Assembly (NCBI RefSeq): GCF_002870125.1
Contig: NZ_PNEO01000003.1
Span: forward strand, 124,001 to 188,000
Length of the DNA stretch: 64,000 nucleotides
Direction of reading: 5' to 3'
Source of the DNA: Burkholderia sp. WAC0059
GTDB lineage: Bacteria; Pseudomonadota; Gammaproteobacteria; Burkholderiales; Burkholderiaceae
The position numbers and the translations under genes were made by a program. The notes beneath the pieces are model-generated. The model was not told the origin of the DNA. It searched no databases and saw nothing but the letters and a program-made list of their open reading frames with translations. This document shows positions 1 through 8,872 of the stretch, piece after piece (the first letter of the stretch is position 1; the number at the start of each line of letters is the position of its first letter).

Positions 1-343
1 ATCGTAAAGGGCCGCGCGGCGCTTTCCCCCTAGTCGGCCGTCCGGTCCTCGCGCAACCTGCCCGACGTCCCGGCATCGGCATCGATATCGCGCGACGAGC
101 TCTGGCTCGAACCTGTCGTTCCACACGGCAACCGCAGCGCGTTCCCGCGCGTCGGCAATCTATCTAAAGAATCCTAAGTTCCCGGCCGGTCTGCGCCGGC
201 GATTCCGATGAGCCGGACGCCGCGCGCGTCGGCGTCTTTGTCTTTATGTCCGGCATCGATAACCATATGGAAATTAAATGATTCCGGCCGCCATGGCTCG
301 TGTGTAGGCTTGAACGGATTTCACGCAAGCCACGGTCATTGCC
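1..343. other. Non-coding left edge, leader of the ABC importer
   Basis: I see no supportable gene here. The overlapping reading frames on both strands have arginine-rich, low-complexity products typical of GC-rich shadow frames. An A+T-rich stretch at about 258-286 stands out from its surroundings and is the most likely place for the promoter of the importer that starts at 344. I could not define a convincing -35/-10 pair. Confidence 0.4.
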
Positions 344-1420
344 ATGTCCACACAATCGCAGTCGCTCGGGATCGCCGGCGTCGACGATCCAGCGCTTCCC
401 CGGCGCAGCCCGGCGGGAAACAGGGTTGCCGCGATCGTCGTCGCGTTCGCCGCAACAGTCGCCTGGCTCGGCGCGGCTGCGCTGACCCAATGGTGGCCGA
501 GTCTCGACGACTGGCCGCATACCGACGTGCTCCTCGTGCTGGAGGTCGCGCTTGCCGGCGTGTCGGCGCTGTTCGGCTGGCCGTTGTTGCGCGGTCGGGC
601 GCAACGCAAGGCGGCCGGGGCGGCGGCGGAGGGCGATGCCGGTCGCGCCGCGCCCGTCGATCTGCTGCGCACGCCGTTGCCGTGGCTGCTGGCGCTTGCG
701 CTCGGCATCAGCGCATGGGAGATCGTGACGGCCAAGCTCGAATGGCTGCCGCGTCCGTTCTTCGCGCCGCCGCAGGCGCTGATCGCCGTGTACTTCGACG
801 ACTTCCCGCGCCTCGCGTCGAGCGTCGCGCATTCGTTCGGTCTCCTCGTGTACGGCTACGCGCTCGGCGCGATCACGGGCTTCGCGGTCGGCGTCGGGAT
901 CGGCTGGTCGCGCGCGGTCGGCTACTGGCTGCACCCGGTGTTGCGCCTGATCGGGCCGCTGCCGGCCACGGCGTGGTTGCCGCTCGCGTTCTTCTTCTTT
1001 CCGTCGAGCTTCAGCGCGAGCGTGTTCCTGATCGCGCTCGCGACCGGGTTTCCGGTGGCCGTCCTCACGTGGTCGGGCGTCGCGAGCGTGAATTCCGCGT
1101 ACTACGACGTGGCCCGGACGCTCGGCGCGCGACCGGGGTTCCTCGTGCTGCGCGTCGCGATTCCGGCGGCGTTGCCGTCGGTGTTCGTCGGCCTGTTCAT
1201 GGGGCTCGGCGCCTCGTTCGCCGTGCTCGTCGTCGCCGAGATGATGGGCGTGAAGGCGGGGCTCGGCTGGTATCTGCAATGGGCCCAGGGCTGGGCCGCC
1301 TACTCGAACATGTATGCCGCGCTGCTGGCGATGGCGCTCATGTGCTCGGGGCTCATCACGCTGCTGTTCCGCGTACGCGACCGTCTGCTCGCGTGGCAAA
1401 GGGGATTGCTCAAATGGTAG
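344..1420 (+). CDS. ABC transporter permease, SsuC/TauC-like (nitrate/sulfonate/taurine type)
   Basis: 358-residue inner-membrane permease of the BPD_transp_1 fold. Hydrophobic segments are visible near residues 26-46, 62-82, 111-128 and then four or more in the C-terminal half. The EAA loop that docks onto the ATPase is readable as DVARTLGARPGF...IPAALPS around residues 255-280. The N-terminal extension with two extra membrane segments (about 100 residues) makes it longer than typical SsuC (about 260). It overlaps the ATPase gene by 7 nt (ATGGTAG) and a binding-protein gene follows, so the three form one importer operon. Substrate class (sulfonate or other organosulfur) is inferred from family and from the adjacent sulfur genes. 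Confidence 0.85.
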   Translation: MSTQSQSLGIAGVDDPALPRRSPAGNRVAAIVVAFAATVAWLGAAALTQWWPSLDDWPHTDVLLVLEVALAGVSALFGWPLLRGRAQRKAAGAAAEGDAGRAAPVDLLRTPLPWLLALALGISAWEIVTAKLEWLPRPFFAPPQALIAVYFDDFPRLASSVAHSFGLLVYGYALGAITGFAVGVGIGWSRAVGYWLHPVLRLIGPLPATAWLPLAFFFFPSSFSASVFLIALATGFPVAVLTWSGVASVNSAYYDVARTLGARPGFLVLRVAIPAALPSVFVGLFMGLGASFAVLVVAEMMGVKAGLGWYLQWAQGWAAYSNMYAALLAMALMCSGLITLLFRVRDRLLAWQRGLLKW

Positions 1421-2311
1421 GCGCCGCACTCGCCGTCGAGGCGACCGATTCCGCCGGCTCGCGCAACGGGGCCGGCCCGACCGGCATCGACGGAGATACC
1501 GCCGGAAATGCCGGCGCGCGGATCGACGTGCGCCGCGTGAGCCATCGCTTTCTGCTGAACGGCGCCGCGCTGCCGGTGCTCGACGACGTGAGCCTCGCCG
1601 TCGAGCCCGGCGAGTTCGTCGCGCTGCTCGGCCCGAGCGGTTGCGGCAAGTCCACGTTGCTGCGGCTCGTCGCCGGGCTCGATATGCCGTATGCCGGCAC
1701 GCTCGCGGCCGACGGCCAGCCGATTGCCGGGCCTGACCCGTCGCGCGTCGTCGTGTTCCAGGACCCGACGCTCTACCCATGGCGCACGGTTCGCGACAAC
1801 GTCGCGCTCGGCCCGCACGCGCAGCGTCGCGCTCGGCCCGCACGCGCAGCGTCGCGGCCGCGCCTCGCGCAGCCGCGAGGCGCGGCGGCGGGTCGACGAA
1901 CGCGTCGACGCCGCGCTCGAACTCGTCGGCCTGACGGAGTTCGCGCACGTGTATCCGCATCAGTTGTCCGGCGGGATGGCGCAGCGGGCCGCGCTCGCCC
2001 GCGGGCTCGTCAACGACCCGGCGCTGCTCGTGCTCGACGAGCCGTTCGGCAAGCTCGATTCGCTCACGCGCATCCGGATGCAGTCCGAGCTCGTGCGCCT
2101 GTGGCAACGCGCGCGCTTCTCGGTGCTGTTCGTGACGCACGACGTCGAGGAAGCGCTGTATCTGGCTGACCGCGTCGTCGTGTTCAGCGAGCGGCCCGCG
2201 CGCGTGGTCGCCGACTTCCGCAACGAGCTGCCGTACCCGCGCCATCGCGACGATCCGCGCCTCGTCGCGCTGCGCCGCGACGTGCTCGCGAAGCTCGGGC
2301 TCGACGTCTAG
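1414..2311 (+). pseudogene. ABC transporter ATPase, SsuB/TauB-like, frameshifted by a 25-bp tandem duplication
   Basis: The first reading frame (from ATG 1414) encodes an N-terminal extension, the Walker A GPSGCGKST near residues 73-81 and the Q-loop FQDPTLYPW, and reads through VALGPHAQ at about residue 137. There a 25-bp unit is duplicated (1801-1850) and the frame changes by one. The second frame continues with GRASRSREARRRVDERV, signature LSGGM, Walker B LLVLDEPFGKLD and H-loop THDVEEAL, ending at TAG 2311. Removing one 25-bp copy restores a single ordinary ATPase of about 290 residues. As written, the gene cannot make a full nucleotide-binding domain. Alternatives are an assembly error, a reversible slipped-strand switch, or programmed frameshifting; for the last I see no slippery site. 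Confidence 0.85.
1801..1850. repeat. 25-bp perfect tandem duplication inside the ABC ATPase gene
   Basis: Two identical 25-bp units occupy 1801-1825 and 1826-1850. The next 6 bases repeat the start of the unit before the sequence diverges. 25 is not a multiple of three, so the second copy shifts the reading frame. This is the direct cause of the break in the ATPase gene. Confidence 0.95.
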
Positions 2312-2392
2312 CGCGGCCGGGTTCGGCGGATCTTTTTGCCGCGGACTTTCGACGGGGGAGTTCGCGGTTTTTCATTGTGAGGGGATGGATTC

Positions 2393-3430
2393 ATGCAACG
2401 ACCGACTGACGAGAACGCGCCGGCCAACCTCGCGCGACGTGAATGGCTGAGAGAGGCGACCTGGATGGGCGGGGCCGCGCTGATCAGCGGCGCGGCGCTC
2501 AGCCTCGCGCCGCGCCGGGCGCGCGCCGACGACGGCCGCAAGCTGTTGACGCTGTCGTGGAATGCCGGCGCGATCTGCACGGCGCCCGTGCCGGTCGCGG
2601 TGCAGCAGGGTTTCTTCACGAAGCACGGGCTCGACGTCAACCTCGTGAACTTCTCCGGCTCGACGGACCAGTTGCTCGAGTCGATCGCCACGGGCAAGTC
2701 GGACGCGGGCGTCGGCATGGCGCTGCGCTGGATCAAGCCGCTCGAGCAGGGCTTCGACGTGAAGCTGACGGCGGGGATTCACGGGGGCTGCATGCGCCTG
2801 CTCGCGACGCGGCAATCCGGCATCGTCGATCTGCCGGACCTGAAGGGCCGCACGGTCGGCGTCAGCGACATGGGCAGCCCGGCGAAGAACTTCTTCGCGA
2901 TCACGCTGAAGAAGGCCGGCATCGATCCCGATCGCGACGTGCAGTGGCGCCAGTATCCGGCGAACCTGCTCGGCATCGCGCTGCAGAAGGGGGAGGTTCA
3001 GGCGATCGCCGACGGCGATCCGACGATCTGGTACATCCGCGAATCGGACCATCTCTACGAGGTGTCGAACAACCTGTGCGGCGAGTACGAACATCGCGTG
3101 TGCTGCGTGCTCGGCGTGCGCGGCTCGCTGATCCGCAAGGACCGCGCGGCGGCCCAGGCGCTGACGCAGGCGCTGCTCGAGGCAACGGAGTGGACCGCGA
3201 ATCATCCGGACGAGGCCGCGAAGATTTTCGCGCCGAACGCGCCGGGCGCAACGGTGTCGGAGCTTTCGGCGATGCTGCGCTCGCATACCGACCATCACCA
3301 TCCGGTCGGCGACGCGTTTCGTCACGAGATCGCGCTTTATGCCGACGATCTGAAGACCGTGGGCGTCGTGAATCAGGGAACGGATTCCGGACAGTTCGCG
3401 CAGCGCGTGTACGCGGACGTGCTGACCTGA
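2393..3430 (+). CDS. ABC transporter substrate-binding protein (NMT1/SsuA-like)
   Basis: 345 residues, periplasmic type II binding-protein fold of the nitrate/sulfonate/thiamine-precursor superfamily. The N-terminus has a twin-arginine-like signal (RR at residues 15-16 followed by a hydrophobic stretch and an Ala-x-Ala-type end near residue 45), so Tat export is possible. Typical family elements are the opening SWNAGAICTAPVPVAVQQGFF, the DLKGRTVGVSDMGSPAKNFF segment and the QAIADGDP loop. A Shine-Dalgarno GAGGGGA at 2379-2385 fixes the start. It is third in the importer operon, 81 nt after the broken ATPase. It belongs to the same broad superfamily as the minus-strand binding protein at 4756 but shows little obvious similarity to it, so the two probably bind different ligands. 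Confidence 0.85.
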   Translation: MQRPTDENAPANLARREWLREATWMGGAALISGAALSLAPRRARADDGRKLLTLSWNAGAICTAPVPVAVQQGFFTKHGLDVNLVNFSGSTDQLLESIATGKSDAGVGMALRWIKPLEQGFDVKLTAGIHGGCMRLLATRQSGIVDLPDLKGRTVGVSDMGSPAKNFFAITLKKAGIDPDRDVQWRQYPANLLGIALQKGEVQAIADGDPTIWYIRESDHLYEVSNNLCGEYEHRVCCVLGVRGSLIRKDRAAAQALTQALLEATEWTANHPDEAAKIFAPNAPGATVSELSAMLRSHTDHHHPVGDAFRHEIALYADDLKTVGVVNQGTDSGQFAQRVYADVLT

Positions 3431-3460
3431 TCCAGCCGGAAGATGGGTTTTGTGATTCAG

Positions 3461-3485
3461 GCGCCGGCCCCGTGCGGGCCGGCGC
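3461..3485. terminator. 10-bp perfect hairpin between convergent operons
   Basis: Arms 3461-3470 and 3476-3485 (GCGCCGGCCC / GGGCCGGCGC) pair perfectly around a 5-nt loop. There is no T-tract, so it may block or stabilise 3' ends rather than be a classical intrinsic terminator. It sits where the plus-strand importer operon and the minus-strand organosulfur operon converge. Confidence 0.4.
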
Positions 3486-3521
3486 TTGCCTCTGACAGGT
3501 CGGGCAACCGGCTACAACCCG

Positions 3522-4727
3522 CTACAACGCCGCCGCATAGGCCGCTCGCCCCAGATTGCCGAGCACGACGTCGTTCTGCGGCGTGTGGATGCGCGAGCAC
3601 AGCACGTCGCGATGGTGGCGTTCCAGCGGGTTGTCGCGGCTCAATCCCGGATTGCTGCTGGCTTCGAGCGTGAGCGCGACGGTGTCGATCGCGTTGCGGC
3701 TCACGAGGTACTTGATCGCCGGCGCTTCGGCCGGCGTGACGCCTCCGGCGGCGGCCGAGTCGAGCAGCAGGCGGTTGCTCAGCAGCAGCGCGTCGATGCG
3801 GCCCGCGGTTTGCTGGAAGCCGTCGAGGCTCGACAGCGGCGCGCCGAGGCCCGACGGCACGCGCCGCGCGACCCAGCCGACGAACCAGTCGCGCGCCGCG
3901 CGGGCGACGCCGTCGTAGATCGCCGGCAGCAGCACGCTCATCCACATCGACGTGATCGGGTCCGTGCCGGCACCGGGGCCGGGCGGCTGAAGATCGACCG
4001 CGAGCCCGGCCGGCACGCGCACGTTCTCGAAGATCACCTCGTGGCTGCCGGTCGCGCGCATGCCCAGATGATTCCACGGCGCGCCGAAACGCACGCCCGG
4101 CGTGCCGCGGCGGACGAGCCAGGTGCCGACGCGCGGCGAGGCCTCGTCCGTGCGACCCCATACCGCGAACCACGTGAGCCCGGGGCTACCCGTCGAATAG
4201 AGCTTGCTGCCGTTCAGGACCCAGTGGTCGCCGTCGAGCCGTCCGACGGTGGCGGGCAGCCCGCCGCGCGAGGGCGAACCGAGTTCCGGCTCGACGCGCA
4301 GCGAATTGATCAGCGCGCCGTGTTCGACCGCCTCCTTCGCGAAGCGCACGCGGAGTTCGGCGGGCCAGTTCGGATTGGCCTGCAGCCGCAGGTGGTAGAG
4401 GCACTGCATCAGCAGGATGAGCGCCGTCGACGGCTCGCCGCGCGCAACGGCGCGGACGACTTTCAGCGTCTGCGGCAGCGTCGCCTCGTGACCGCCCAGC
4501 GCGCGCGGCACCGTCAGCGAGAGCAGTCCGGCCCGGCGCAGTCGCGCGAGATTGGCGTAGGGGAAGTGCGGGCCCCGGTCGAGTTCGGCGGCGCTGGCGG
4601 CGAACTCGACCGTCAGCGCGTCGAGCCAGCGCGTCGCTTCCGCGCTGTCGAGGTCGCGCAGCGCGGCGATGGCGCCGGCGTCGCGAGCGGTATCGGTGAA
4701 GTTCTCGTCGGACGGCGGGTGGGTCAT
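3522..4727 (-). CDS. Acyl-CoA dehydrogenase-like flavoprotein monooxygenase (DszC/SfnB family)
   Basis: 401 residues with the three-part acyl-CoA dehydrogenase layout: helical N-domain (to about 120), beta middle domain with the VLNGSKLYSTGSPG and LGMRATGSHEV segments, and helical C-domain. The LNG.K.YSTG pattern is characteristic of the DszC/SfnB subgroup, which uses reduced FMN and O2 to oxidise organosulfur compounds, rather than of true acyl-CoA dehydrogenases. It starts 28 nt after the SsuA-like gene and is last in the minus-strand operon. Location in a sulfur cluster supports a role in organosulfur oxidation. The substrate cannot be read from sequence. Confidence 0.8.
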   Translation of the reverse strand: MTHPPSDENFTDTARDAGAIAALRDLDSAEATRWLDALTVEFAASAAELDRGPHFPYANLARLRRAGLLSLTVPRALGGHEATLPQTLKVVRAVARGEPSTALILLMQCLYHLRLQANPNWPAELRVRFAKEAVEHGALINSLRVEPELGSPSRGGLPATVGRLDGDHWVLNGSKLYSTGSPGLTWFAVWGRTDEASPRVGTWLVRRGTPGVRFGAPWNHLGMRATGSHEVIFENVRVPAGLAVDLQPPGPGAGTDPITSMWMSVLLPAIYDGVARAARDWFVGWVARRVPSGLGAPLSSLDGFQQTAGRIDALLLSNRLLLDSAAAGGVTPAEAPAIKYLVSRNAIDTVALTLEASSNPGLSRDNPLERHHRDVLCSRIHTPQNDVVLGNLGRAAYAAAL

Positions 4728-4755
4728 CGCGGTCTCCAGTTCCGGGGGGCGTCCG

Positions 4756-5769
4756 TCAATGCATGCCGGTCGTGAACTGTCGCGCGAAGCTCGGCGCGAC
4801 GTCGAGCGGCGTCTGGATCACGCCGGCGCGGTGATAGAGGTCGGCCGTTTTCTGCTGCTCGGCGATCACCGCGTCGTCGATCGCGACGGGATGCGCCTGC
4901 GCGCGCTCGTAGACAGTCGTCAGCACGTTCGCGGGCAGGCCCGTCACGCGGGACTGGATCTGTGCCACTTCCTCCGGATGCGCGAGCGCCCAGCGTTCGC
5001 CGGCGGCGATGCGCTTCACGAAATCGGCGATCAGCGCGGGCTTGGTGCGGATCGCCTCGTTCGTGGCCGCTTCGAACGTCAGCCCGGACGAGAGCCCGAC
5101 GCCGTTCGCGACGCTGCGGTTCTGGTCCTGGGCCTCGGCAAGCGCGACGTACGGGTCCCAGGTCGACCACGCGTCGACGGTGCCCGAGGCCAGCGCGGCC
5201 CGCGCGTCGGCCGGCTGCATGAAGTACCAGGAAACGTCCGCGAGCTTCAGGTGCGCGCGTTCGAGCGTCGCGATGGCGAGGTAGTGGCCGATCGAGCCGC
5301 GCGTAGTCGCGATGCGCTTGCCCTTCAGGTCGGCGGGACCGCGGATCGGGGAGTTCGACGGCACGACGATGGCGAGATCGGTCGGCGTCGAGCGCGTGGC
5401 GGCGACGACGCGGATTTTCGCGCCGGCCGCGTAGGCGAAGATCATCGGCGCGTCGCCGAGCCCGCCGACGTCGACCGCCCCGGCGTTCAGCGCTTCGCCG
5501 AGCGGCTGCGCCGCGGGGAAGTTGAACCATTCGATCCGGTACGGCACGTTCTTCAACTGCCCGGACGCTTCGAGGACGCCGCGCAACTGCAACTGCTGGT
5601 CGCCGACCTTCAGCGTGTCCTCGGCCCGCGCCGCGGCCGGCAGCGCGACGAGCGGCAACGCGCAGGCGAGCGCGAGCGCGAACCGTCCGGCGCGAAGGGA
5701 TACAAGGGCGGACAGGCGGGACGGGCGGCGCCGGGCGACGGCGCGCGCGCCCGTGAAAGGACGAAACAT
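4756..5769 (-). CDS. ABC transporter substrate-binding protein, aliphatic-sulfonate type (SsuA-like)
   Basis: 337 residues. An arginine-rich n-region, a long hydrophobic core and an AARAED cleavage region (near residue 50) give a Sec signal peptide. The mature protein shows SsuA/TauA features: DTLKVGDQ start, EWFNFPAAQPLGEALNAGAVDVGGLGDAP, and KGKRIATTRGSIGHYLAIATLE. These are typical of sulfonate binders. No permease or ATPase lies in this operon, so it may feed the divergent importer at 344-2311 (whose ATPase is broken) or one elsewhere. It is 43 nt downstream of the rhodanese gene. Confidence 0.85.
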   Translation of the reverse strand: MFRPFTGARAVARRRPSRLSALVSLRAGRFALALACALPLVALPAAARAEDTLKVGDQQLQLRGVLEASGQLKNVPYRIEWFNFPAAQPLGEALNAGAVDVGGLGDAPMIFAYAAGAKIRVVAATRSTPTDLAIVVPSNSPIRGPADLKGKRIATTRGSIGHYLAIATLERAHLKLADVSWYFMQPADARAALASGTVDAWSTWDPYVALAEAQDQNRSVANGVGLSSGLTFEAATNEAIRTKPALIADFVKRIAAGERWALAHPEEVAQIQSRVTGLPANVLTTVYERAQAHPVAIDDAVIAEQQKTADLYHRAGVIQTPLDVAPSFARQFTTGMH

Positions 5770-5812
5770 GGAGCGTTTTCCCGTCGATGAATGGGCGAAT
5801 GAATGGGCCAGG

Positions 5813-7420
5813 CTAGATCACGAAGAAGCCGTGCGTCCCGTCGCGACCGAGCTGGGCGACGAGCCCGTATTCCCACTCGAGGTAGGCGTTCATCGCCTCG
5901 CGCGCGCTGTCGGTGCCTTCGTAGGGGCGCCGGTAGCGGTCGATGCGTGGCGAGACGAGGCGGTCCGCGCCGGCCTCGACGGGCAACCCGGCCGCGACCC
6001 ACGCGGCGGTGCCGCCTTCGAGCACCTGCACCGGCTTGCCCGTCAGCGTCGCGACCTCGGGCGCCGCATAGGCGGCCAGCGTGCTGGTCCCGCAGGCGAC
6101 GACGTAACGCTGCGCGTCCGGCAGCGCGCGCAGGTCGTCGTAGCCGGGCGCGAGCCGCGAGCGCAGCGTCCAGTACGCGCCGGGAATGTGGGCTTTCACG
6201 TGATTGGCGCTCGACGTGAAATCGAGCACGACGACGCCGTTCGCGGGATCGGCGAGCAGCGCGGCGAGGGCTTGCGGCGCGATCGTTCCGGATTGCGGCG
6301 GCGCCGGCCGTTCGGCTTTCCATGGGCCGGCCGCGCTCAGGTCTGCCGCGCTCGCGTCGTCGATCACGTGGACCTCGACGTTCATCTGCGCGAGCCACGA
6401 CGCCGTCATGTTCGCGCGCACGCCGTCGTCGTCGAACAGCACGACGCGTGCGCCGCGCACGGGCGCGAACATCTCGGTTTCCTGCACGAGCTGGCCGCCG
6501 GGCGCGCCCTGGAAGCCGGGCAGATGCGCGCGTTCGTATTCGTCGGGCGTGCGCACGTCGAAGCGGTACGTGGTGCGCGTCGCGTCGGCGGCCCAGGCGG
6601 TCGTGGCGGCGAGCGTCGCGCGGCCGACGCCGGCGCGGTCCGCGAGCGCGCGGGCAGCCCCGGCCGACTGCGCGAGCGCGGTGCCGTCGCGGCCGGCCTG
6701 CGGGTCGAAGCGGCGCGCGCTGCCGTGCTCGAGCGTCTGCCCGGCGAGCGTCCAGCCGATCGTGCCGTTGCGCAGCGCGGCGACCGGATTGGGCAGCCCC
6801 GCGTTGACGAGCGATTGCGTGCCGATGATGCTGCGCGTGCGGCCCGCGCAGTTCACGATGACGCGCGTGGCCGGGTCCGGCGCGAGCGCGCGGGCCCGCA
6901 GCACGAGTTCGGCGCCGGGCACGCTGACGCTGCCCGGAATGTTCATCGTCTGGTATTCGTCGAAGCGGCGCGCGTCGAGCACGACGACGTCCTCGCCGCG
7001 CCGGATCAACGCCTCGACCTCGTCGGCCGGCAGCGACGGCGTGTGCCGCTGCGCCTCGACGAGCTCGCCGAACGCCTTGCTCGGCACGTTCACGTCGCGA
7101 AACACCTCGCCGCCCGCGCGAACCCAGCCGTCGAGCCCGCCCGCGAAGAGCGCGACGTTCGTGTAGCCGAGCGCGTCGAGCCGTTCGGCGGCCCGCCTGG
7201 CGAAGCCTTCGCCGGCGTCGAGCAGCACGATCGGCACGTTGCGGCGCGGCAGCTTCGTCGCGGCGTCGAGCTCGATCTTCGCGAGCGGAAAGTTCGCGGC
7301 GAAAAGCGGATGGGACTGCGCGTGCGGGTCTTCTTCCCGCACGTCCAGCAACGCGATCTCGCGCCGCGCGAGCAGCGCTTCGCGCACGTCCTCGTACGTG
7401 CGCTGCGGAAATGACTTCAT
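5813..7420 (-). CDS. Four-domain rhodanese-like sulfurtransferase
   Basis: 535 residues forming four rhodanese repeats at about 8-110, 130-235, 265-360 and 380-485. Active-site cysteines are present only in repeats 2 (C191 in VNCAGRTRS) and 4 (C443 in VACGTSTLA). The equivalent loops in repeats 1 and 3 carry aspartates (LLDAGEG around D69; LFDDDGVRA around D330). It is therefore a duplicated tandem (inactive-active) sulfurtransferase, possibly with two catalytic centres. The gene overlaps the stop of the cysteine dioxygenase gene by 3 nt (ATGA), which implies translational coupling. A role in moving sulfane sulfur released from organosulfur breakdown is inferred. Confidence 0.85.
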   Translation of the reverse strand: MKSFPQRTYEDVREALLARREIALLDVREEDPHAQSHPLFAANFPLAKIELDAATKLPRRNVPIVLLDAGEGFARRAAERLDALGYTNVALFAGGLDGWVRAGGEVFRDVNVPSKAFGELVEAQRHTPSLPADEVEALIRRGEDVVVLDARRFDEYQTMNIPGSVSVPGAELVLRARALAPDPATRVIVNCAGRTRSIIGTQSLVNAGLPNPVAALRNGTIGWTLAGQTLEHGSARRFDPQAGRDGTALAQSAGAARALADRAGVGRATLAATTAWAADATRTTYRFDVRTPDEYERAHLPGFQGAPGGQLVQETEMFAPVRGARVVLFDDDGVRANMTASWLAQMNVEVHVIDDASAADLSAAGPWKAERPAPPQSGTIAPQALAALLADPANGVVVLDFTSSANHVKAHIPGAYWTLRSRLAPGYDDLRALPDAQRYVVACGTSTLAAYAAPEVATLTGKPVQVLEGGTAAWVAAGLPVEAGADRLVSPRIDRYRRPYEGTDSAREAMNAYLEWEYGLVAQLGRDGTHGFFVI

Positions 7421-8028
7421 GACGCTTGAGGTTCCTTGCTGAGATCCCAGAAGTTCGGGAGGGTGTCGTTCGAATAACCGGAGATGAACAGCTTCTCCGG
7501 TTTGCCTTCGGGCCAGACCGAGCGGCGGACCGCGCCGATGTTCGCGCCGTAGACGTGAATGCTGATCGAGACGCGGTCGTCGTAGGCGTTGCGCACGCGG
7601 TGGATGTCGCCGACGGTCGGCGAGACCGCTTCGACGGCGCCGCGTTCGAGCAGGATTTCGGCGCCGTCCTCGCGCAGCGTGCCGTCGTTGTTGCGTGCGT
7701 AGGACTGCGAGTATTCGGCGCCGCGCAGCACGCCGATGAGGCCCCAGACGGTGTGGTCGTGCACGGGCGTGCGCTGGCCCGGCCCCCAGACGAAGCTGAC
7801 GACGGAGAAGCGCTGGCGGGCGTCCGCGAAGAGCAGGAACTGCTGGTAGCGTTCGGGCGACGGTTGCGCGTAGGCGTCGGGCAGCCAGTTGTCGACGCGC
7901 ACGAGTTCGCGCAGCGCGTCCCGGCCCTGTTCGAGAAGCCGCGGCTCGTCGTGCTGCGCGTCGATGCCGTCGACGATGTCGGCAATGGCGCCGACGAACT
8001 GCCTTAACGGTTGGCGTTGACGCGTCAT
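7417..8028 (-). CDS. Cysteine dioxygenase-family cupin (thiol dioxygenase)
   Basis: 203-residue cupin. Iron-binding histidines are visible as H90 and H92 in PVHDHTVWG and H143 in GDIHRVRN. The family converts cysteine, or a related thiol such as 3-mercaptopropionate, to the sulfinate using O2 and Fe(II). The start ATG at 8028 overlaps the aldolase stop (TGATG), and the 3' end overlaps the rhodanese start. A longer upstream frame is arginine-rich shadow sequence and was not used. Bacterial homologues vary in thiol substrate, so cysteine specificity is not certain. Confidence 0.88.
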   Translation of the reverse strand: MTRQRQPLRQFVGAIADIVDGIDAQHDEPRLLEQGRDALRELVRVDNWLPDAYAQPSPERYQQFLLFADARQRFSVVSFVWGPGQRTPVHDHTVWGLIGVLRGAEYSQSYARNNDGTLREDGAEILLERGAVEAVSPTVGDIHRVRNAYDDRVSISIHVYGANIGAVRRSVWPEGKPEKLFISGYSNDTLPNFWDLSKEPQAS

Positions 8029-8840
8029 CAGTCGAGCAGCTCCGGTTCGGCTTCGACGAGGCCCGCGTAGAGGCTGTCGAACGCGTAGCGGGCGCCGCCG
8101 GGCCGGCCCACGCGGCTGTGCGTGAGCGCGGCGACGTCGTGGGGAATCGGCTGCGGCTTGCCGGCCGCCTCGGCGAGCAACTGCGTCTGGCAGGCGTTTT
8201 CGAGCGCGATGTACCACCACGCGGCCGCCTCGACGCTCGGTCCGGCGGTCAGGATGCCGTGGTTCTTCAGGACCACGGCTTTCGCGCTGCCGAGCGCGGC
8301 CGCGATGCGCGCGCCTTCGTCGGTGTCGAGCACGACGCCGTGGAAGTCCTCATAGAGCCCGTGGTCCTCGTAGAACGAGCAGGCGTCCTGCGTGAGCGGA
8401 TCGAGCCGGCGGCCGAGCGTCGACCAGGCCTTGCCGTAGACCGAGTGCGTGTGCGCGGCGGCCACGACGTCGGGGCGCGCCGTGTGGATCGCCGCGTGGA
8501 TCGCGAACGCGGCCTGGTTGACGGGCCCGTCGCCGACGACGATCTCGCCCCGATGGTTCACGAGCAGCAGGTCCGACACGCGGATGCGTCCGAAATCGAG
8601 GCCGAGCGGATTGACCCAGAAGTGGTCGGTCCATTCGGGATCGCGCGCGGTGATGTGGCCGGCGAGGCCCAGCCCGAAGCCGTAGCGCCCGAACAGCCGG
8701 AACGCGCCGGCGAGCCGTTGCTGGCGATGGCGGCGTTCTTCGGCGAGCGTGCGCGTGCCCGCTTCGTCGTCGAACCAGAACTTGTGCACGGGCGCGTGCC
8801 GGAAATCGGCGTCGCGCACGGCGGAGAGGAGCGTGCTCAT
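8028..8840 (-). CDS. Class II aldolase/adducin-family protein
   Basis: 270 residues. Zinc-site histidines of the class II aldolase fold are H130 and H132 (AAHTHSVYG) and H194 (LKNHGIL). The protein resembles the bacterial class II aldolase/adducin proteins that begin with a helical arm (FRLFGRYGFGLGLAGHITARD). Family members retro-aldolise or decarboxylate small hydroxy acids and sugars. The gene lies between the monooxygenase (32 nt upstream) and the cysteine dioxygenase (1-nt overlap). It could cleave the carbon product of desulfonation, which is an inference from context. Confidence 0.85.
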   Translation of the reverse strand: MSTLLSAVRDADFRHAPVHKFWFDDEAGTRTLAEERRHRQQRLAGAFRLFGRYGFGLGLAGHITARDPEWTDHFWVNPLGLDFGRIRVSDLLLVNHRGEIVVGDGPVNQAAFAIHAAIHTARPDVVAAAHTHSVYGKAWSTLGRRLDPLTQDACSFYEDHGLYEDFHGVVLDTDEGARIAAALGSAKAVVLKNHGILTAGPSVEAAAWWYIALENACQTQLLAEAAGKPQPIPHDVAALTHSRVGRPGGARYAFDSLYAGLVEAEPELLD

Positions 8841-8872
8841 GGTCGGTGAACTCCGTGGATCGATGCTGCGGT

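Noticed and set aside
164..2245. Long minus-strand frame opposite the ABC importer
   Set aside because: Arginine-rich shadow of the permease and ATPase genes with no domain of its own.
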